A DNA stretch of 64,000 nucleotides from an uncultured Clostridia bacterium (GTDB lineage: Bacteria > Bacillota > Clostridia > UMGS1810), in contig CAKSPF010000001.1 of assembly GCA_934481345.1 (NCBI GenBank), positions 372,001-436,000 on the forward strand, read 5' to 3'. The first letter of the stretch is position 1. Every line of letters begins with the position of its first letter. Positions 60,665 to 64,000 of this stretch are shown here, one piece after another. Below the pieces are notes generated by a model that had not been told where the DNA came from, ran no database searches, and saw nothing but the letters and a program-made list of their open reading frames with translations. A program made the position numbers and the translations under genes.

Positions 60665-61258
60665 TTAAAACATACCGTCAATCATGTCTGCCAAATCGTT
60701 TTCCTTTTCATCTTCGCTCCTCTTGTCCGGCAGAGCATACAGCCTTTTTAACCTTGCATAGTATGACCGCTGTTTTTTGTCGGAAATCTTTTCAAGACTG
60801 AGTGCCCGTATTCCCATTATCTCACCGATTTTCGTTTCGTCAGTCAGCGAAGAAAACAAAGCCTTGAACCGATACCAGTGCATGTCGCTTTTGCATAAAT
60901 CAATGCCGTACTGCTGCATAAACCCTGCATATATGTATTCGCCGTCATGCTCAAAGCTGTATATCCTCTGCGACTGCGCTTTTGCCTTTGTGCCGTCCGT
61001 TTCTTCACTCAAACTCTTTCCTGTATAGAACTCAAACAGGGCTTTGAGCGTTTCACTAAGTGATGACGGCAGTTTAAAAGCCGTTTTTTCGGTCTTAAAA
61101 CACAGTTTTAAAATATCAACCGCCGTCTGCTCCGGCTCGGTTTGCAGTCCGTCAATCAGATTTTCAAATCTTATCCAGGTTCGAAAATCCGTATTTACCG
61201 GGTATGACGCACCGCATACATCTATGCTTTCCGGAAGAATATCTGTCAGCAAATTCAT
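60665..61258 (-). CDS. Gp15-family phage tail assembly chaperone
   Basis: A 197-aa protein of the Gp15 family. The opening PESIDVCGASYPVNTDFRTWIRFE and the segment YIYAGFMQQYGIDLCKSDMHWYRFKALFSSL are diagnostic. It occupies the slot between the major tail protein and tape measure, where chaperones that guide tape-measure assembly lie. No programmed frameshift extension is visible, as usual for this family. The toxin-antitoxin cassette begins right after its stop. Confidence 0.9.
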   Translation of the reverse strand: MNLLTDILPESIDVCGASYPVNTDFRTWIRFENLIDGLQTEPEQTAVDILKLCFKTEKTAFKLPSSLSETLKALFEFYTGKSLSEETDGTKAKAQSQRIYSFEHDGEYIYAGFMQQYGIDLCKSDMHWYRFKALFSSLTDETKIGEIMGIRALSLEKISDKKQRSYYARLKRLYALPDKRSEDEKENDLADMIDGMF

Positions 61259-61282
61259 CTGTTTTTCCGCCTCGCTGTTTTA

Positions 61283-61774
61283 TTATTCCTCAGTGAATGT
61301 AACAGTCAGCCATTCGTCGCTGCTTGCCGCACTGCCGACGGTAATGCCGGATTTTGCTTTAAGAGATGCGCTGTAACCGTAGCGGTCCGTGTCGCCTCCC
61401 TCGTCACCCGGTATAACCGCAAAGCTGCGCTTGTATGCCTTGTAGTGCCCCGCACTTCCCGTTACGGGCTGCGTAAAGTCAACCGTGATAATCTCTCTTA
61501 CAGCGTCATCACCGGTCATTTCCTTGTCGTAGATTTCCGCTATGTCCTTGTGTACCGCATTGTCGGTGTGCAAATCAAAAGCAATGCTTACGGACGGTGC
61601 ATAGCCTATTACGTCCGATACTTCAAAGTCCTCGTCCACATACTGTCTTGAGTATTCCACAGGGTTTTTGCTTGTGGAAATCTCGGTGAATTTTGACATT
61701 CTGTGATATACGGTAGCAGACTCGCCCGCCACACCGTAAAATGCCTTTTTGTCACTTCTTTTTACTATTGCCAT
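61283..61774 (-). CDS. Major tail protein
   Basis: A 163-aa tail tube protein. The start MAIVKRSDKKAFYGV at 61774 has GAGGAGG 8 nt upstream; an in-frame extension into the preceding gene is rejected. The beta-rich pattern (KNPVEYSRQYVDEDFEVSDVIGYAPSV; GDEGGDTDRYGYSASLKAKSG) fits clostridial siphovirus tube proteins. Its position before Gp15 supports it. Confidence 0.85.
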   Translation of the reverse strand: MAIVKRSDKKAFYGVAGESATVYHRMSKFTEISTSKNPVEYSRQYVDEDFEVSDVIGYAPSVSIAFDLHTDNAVHKDIAEIYDKEMTGDDAVREIITVDFTQPVTGSAGHYKAYKRSFAVIPGDEGGDTDRYGYSASLKAKSGITVGSAASSDEWLTVTFTEE

Positions 61775-61787
61775 GTTCTTTTCCTCC

Positions 61788-62204
61788 TCATTCTTTTTCG
61801 TATATAAGCCTAAGCTGTATCTGATAACGTGCTTTCGGCTCATCGATTTTGTATAAATATCCTGTGCTCAGTATTTCAAAACAAACCGGCGTAATCCCGT
61901 CTTCAAGCTTCGGAAAACATCCGTCTTCATTCTGCTTTTCAATCCATAAGGCAAACTTTTCATAGAATATTGCCGTTGCAAGATTTTCCTGCATGTCGTT
62001 GTCAAAGTATTCCCTTGTGGCAAATACAAACGCATATTGCCTCAGACTTCCGCCGTCGGAATATTTTTTAATTACCATTTCCGAAGGTGTCGGCTCTATT
62101 GTGCATGAATGCGGCTTTGAATCAAGACAGTTGACATTAAGCCTTTTCCCCGATACAAGACTGCACTCTTTTTCAAAATACTCCTTCAGAGCGTCAATAA
62201 TCAT
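61788..62204 (-). CDS. Phage tail completion / minor capsid-type protein
   Basis: A 138-aa protein directly before the major tail gene. The features (IIDALKEYFEKECSLVSGKRLNVN, then C-terminal KARYQIQLRLIYEKE) fit tail-terminator-like proteins that cap the tail tube. It overlaps the preceding gene by 4 nt. The assignment is mainly from gene order. Confidence 0.7.
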   Translation of the reverse strand: MIIDALKEYFEKECSLVSGKRLNVNCLDSKPHSCTIEPTPSEMVIKKYSDGGSLRQYAFVFATREYFDNDMQENLATAIFYEKFALWIEKQNEDGCFPKLEDGITPVCFEILSTGYLYKIDEPKARYQIQLRLIYEKE

Positions 62205-62503
62205 TTTACTTTACCTCCCGTTGCCTTTTCTGCGACCGAAACCAAGTAATCTCTTTTGTCTGCCTTCATGCGTTCAAAGTAGTCCGGTCCCCTTAAGCCG
62301 CTGTTTTTCGCACTTATAATGCGCCTGCGTGCATACGGCACATTTACGGTAATTCTGCCGCTTTCCGATTTCATCGAATTAATCATATGCCCTTCGTCTT
62401 TCGGCATGTACGGCTCCATAACGCGCATAACTTCTCCGGTGAATATTTTCTGCGCCGTGCCGCCGAGTTCCCTGCTGCCAAGTATAATTTTCGGGTCAGA
62501 CAT
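62201..62503 (-). CDS. Minor capsid / HK97 gp10-like protein
   Basis: About a 100-aa protein with the segment MPKDEGHMINSMKSESGRITVNVPYARR, which is typical of clostridial minor capsid 2 (gp10-like) proteins of the connector. I prefer the start at 62503 (MSDPKI), with GGAG 8 nt upstream; an ATG at 62530 that overlaps the previous stop is the alternative. Confidence 0.75.
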   Translation of the reverse strand: MSDPKIILGSRELGGTAQKIFTGEVMRVMEPYMPKDEGHMINSMKSESGRITVNVPYARRRIISAKNSGLRGPDYFERMKADKRDYLVSVAEKATGGKVK

Positions 62504-62526
62504 TTTAAAAACTCCGCATCCCTTTA

Positions 62527-62859
62527 TCATTTGCAGTCAATCCTCCAGTGTTTAAGAGAACCCCTGCGGTTGTCGGCAAAAGCAAACACCTTACGGCATT
62601 TGCTTTTGTCAATTTTTCCTCCGCTTAATCCCAAATAAATATAGTCGTCACAGCTTATATCGATTTCCCTTGATGTCGGAATTCTGATTTTGCATATGTT
62701 TGAATCCCTGAAACCTCCGCTGCCGCGGTAACCGGAACCGCCGCTTTCCGAGCCGCACTTAAAATAAACGCTCGCATTTTTATACTGCATAGGTGTGTAA
62801 CTGCCGCTTGCTTCATTGTAGTGATAGATAGTGACACTCCCGTTGGTAAGCATGCTCAT
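62527..62859 (-). CDS. Phage head-closure-like protein
   Basis: A 110-aa beta-rich protein with a Gly/Ser-rich middle (GSESGGSGYRGSGGF) and IRIPTSREIDISCDDYIYLG, in the position of the head-closure/connector protein. The pattern reminds me of DUF6751-like proteins. It overlaps the preceding gene by 4 nt. Assignment by gene order and general pattern. Confidence 0.65.
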   Translation of the reverse strand: MSMLTNGSVTIYHYNEASGSYTPMQYKNASVYFKCGSESGGSGYRGSGGFRDSNICKIRIPTSREIDISCDDYIYLGLSGGKIDKSKCRKVFAFADNRRGSLKHWRIDCK

Positions 62860-63191
62860 ACCCCCCTGTAGAAAAGGTCTGCGTCAAGATAACGCTTTGC
62901 GATGTCCGAAACATTTTCAGTTCCGCCGCCCTGCGCATATGTCACGGAGTAACCGTCATTGTTCTCGCTTGTAATTCCGGCATGTGCATTTTTTTCATAT
63001 AATGCTTCGGCAATTTCGCAAACGCACATCTGCACATTGTCCGTTTGCTCGGTAATGCAGTCAAACCTGCCGAAAGTCATACCGTTAAGCTCCGCTCTTG
63101 CTCTTATTTCCCAAAGCGGAAATTCATCAAGCGGAATTTTCGCCGCCGCTCCGTATGTGGCTTGATAAAAAGTCAGAGTATACATAATCAT
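62856..63191 (-). CDS. Phage head-tail connector (gp6-like)
   Basis: A 111-aa mostly helical protein immediately after the capsid gene, where head-tail adaptors lie. It has the pattern of short helices starting YTLTFYQATYGAAAKIPLDEFPLWEIRARAEL and ending AKRYLDADLFYRG, typical of gp6-like adaptors. Overlaps the capsid gene by 4 nt. Confidence 0.75.
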   Translation of the reverse strand: MIMYTLTFYQATYGAAAKIPLDEFPLWEIRARAELNGMTFGRFDCITEQTDNVQMCVCEIAEALYEKNAHAGITSENNDGYSVTYAQGGGTENVSDIAKRYLDADLFYRGV

Positions 63192-64000
63192 GCCTTAAAC
63201 TTTGCCAAAACTACCTTTGAGGAATTGGAAAGTGCAACAGTGTAGAATTTGTCTGCGGAAATGTCTGTTTTTCTTGCAAGCGTTTTTCTCTCTGCTTCAA
63301 CGTTTGTATCTCTCTTTAAATAAATTGTAAGAGCAGGCGATTCGTCCTCTGTTTCCGCGTCACATGTAAGCTTTACAATAGGATTGCTATATGCTGTGCC
63401 TGCAGCAATTTTTGCATAATATGTTCCCTCGCTCCATTCAGGCGCATTTGTTCCCGTAACGGCGCTGTAGCTTGAGCCGGATTTTGTAAAGTAGCTTTTG
63501 AACTTGGATGACCAGTCTGCCGGCTCCGAAGTTGTAATGATGTATTCGTCAGCCGCATTTTTCGGCACTTTCTTCGACGGTACAATTCTTGTGTTTGCAA
63601 TTATACCTATTTCACCCGTCATCATTACATTGCCGGGATACTTGTCGGCAGATATGAAGTCAGCGTCATGTCTTAACTGTGTTACCTGCTTGGGGTGTAC
63701 AAACATAACCTTTTCGCAGTTGACTTCTTCTTCAAAAAGGTCCACAGCGTCCACAATGCCGTCATATGATACATTTGAACCGCTTCCGTTAAATACCACC
63801 TGTGCGTCCTGCAAAGCGTCCATTGCGTCATTGTCGATTTTTGCCGCAATTGAAAGCGCAAGCTGATTGTTGGCTTCGCCTATCGGATTGCCGTAACCGG
63901 AAAGCACTGCTTCGTCAGTCAGCTCCACAGCTTTCATTGCCTTTTTGATTTCAGCCTCCGTTGTGGTTGTTGTAAGCTGTGCAGTACCGCATTCCACACC
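63188..64000 (-). CDS. Phage major capsid protein (N-terminal part outside window)
   Basis: At least 270 aa of a major capsid protein (N4-gp56/HK97-like fold). The frame continues off the window end, so the N-terminus is missing. Diagnostic segments are LTDEAVLSGYGNPIGEANNQLALSIAAKID, VMFVHPKQVTQLRHDADF and GEIGIIANTRIVPSKKV. A Ser/Thr/Tyr-rich insertion (around 63390-63510) precedes the final beta strand. The gene order that follows is normal for siphophages. Confidence 0.88.
   Translation of the reverse strand, partial: GVECGTAQLTTTTTEAEIKKAMKAVELTDEAVLSGYGNPIGEANNQLALSIAAKIDNDAMDALQDAQVVFNGSGSNVSYDGIVDAVDLFEEEVNCEKVMFVHPKQVTQLRHDADFISADKYPGNVMMTGEIGIIANTRIVPSKKVPKNAADEYIITTSEPADWSSKFKSYFTKSGSSYSAVTGTNAPEWSEGTYYAKIAAGTAYSNPIVKLTCDAETEDESPALTIYLKRDTNVEAERKTLARKTDISADKFYTVALSNSSKVVLAKFKA

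Overview
The window looks like a chromosomal segment of a low-to-medium-GC, anaerobic, spore-forming Clostridia (probably an uncultured gut lineage). The reasons are an IspH-S1 ribosomal protein fusion, a GerA-type spore germinant receptor operon, a Veg protein, a LysM-GH18 spore-cortex type hydrolase, an electron-confurcating lactate dehydrogenase with EtfAB, rubrerythrin, ATP-type PEP carboxykinase and GatCAB. AGGAGG-type ribosome binding sites and TTGACA-N17-TATAAT promoters are frequent.

Layout. 1-8.7 kb: PEP carboxykinase (5' end outside the window), aldo/keto reductase and two flavodoxin-fold genes divergent from a LysR regulator, a DUF1275 membrane protein, an exported protein and MurA, MscL, a decayed DUF4367 gene and a cupin. 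8.7-11.4 kb: a polar amino acid ABC transporter under a lysine riboswitch, which assigns lysine as the likely substrate; a TetR-gene stub lies upstream. 11.7-18.8 kb: Tsf and RpsB, an Asn/Gln-rich 41-aa microprotein, lactate dehydrogenase/EtfA/EtfB with a CmpB-family membrane protein, and a DNA-deoxyinosine glycosylase. 18.9-26.7 kb: cation/proton antiporter, an autoregulated ECF sigma/RsiV-like anti-sigma pair, NUDIX hydrolase, and the cmk-plsC-ispH/rpsA operon. 26.8-30.7 kb: gerAA-gerAB-short gerAC plus a 54-aa membrane protein, then veg. 30.8-43.4 kb: P-loop protein, YigZ, class B PBP, rubrerythrin, YtxH-like protein, HtpG, YfcE, BirA, CoaX, PLP decarboxylase, GltX and GlnS. 43.5-52 kb: a microprotein, GatB/GatA/GatC/AspS, VanZ, iron alcohol dehydrogenase, a Cys-rich microprotein and an acyltransferase. 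52-54.2 kb: a tRNA-3'-half-like relic, an Amidase_6 protein and a LysM-GH18 protein.

54.2-64 kb is a prophage late region read on the minus strand: major capsid (truncated by the window edge), head-tail connector genes, major tail protein, Gp15 chaperone, a short tape measure protein, Dit, Gp37-like protein, a tail/baseplate protein, XkdX-like protein, holin, a coiled-coil membrane protein and a lysis amidase fused to a phosphodiester-glycosidase-like domain. Between the Gp15 and tape-measure genes sits a roughly 270-bp cassette on its own promoters. It has a 23-codon hydrophobic ORF with a sequestered ribosome binding site, a convergent antisense promoter, a shared bidirectional terminator and near-identical inverted promoter/leader arms. 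I read it as an undescribed type I toxin-antitoxin moron, and it is the most interesting item in the window.

Several genes are too short for a standard ORF call and were found by reading intergenic regions: 13726-13851 (+), 26816-26980 (-), 34103-34273 (+), 43583-43717 (-), 50840-50968 (-) and 60479-60550 (+). Family names come from recognising motifs by eye; no database search was run.
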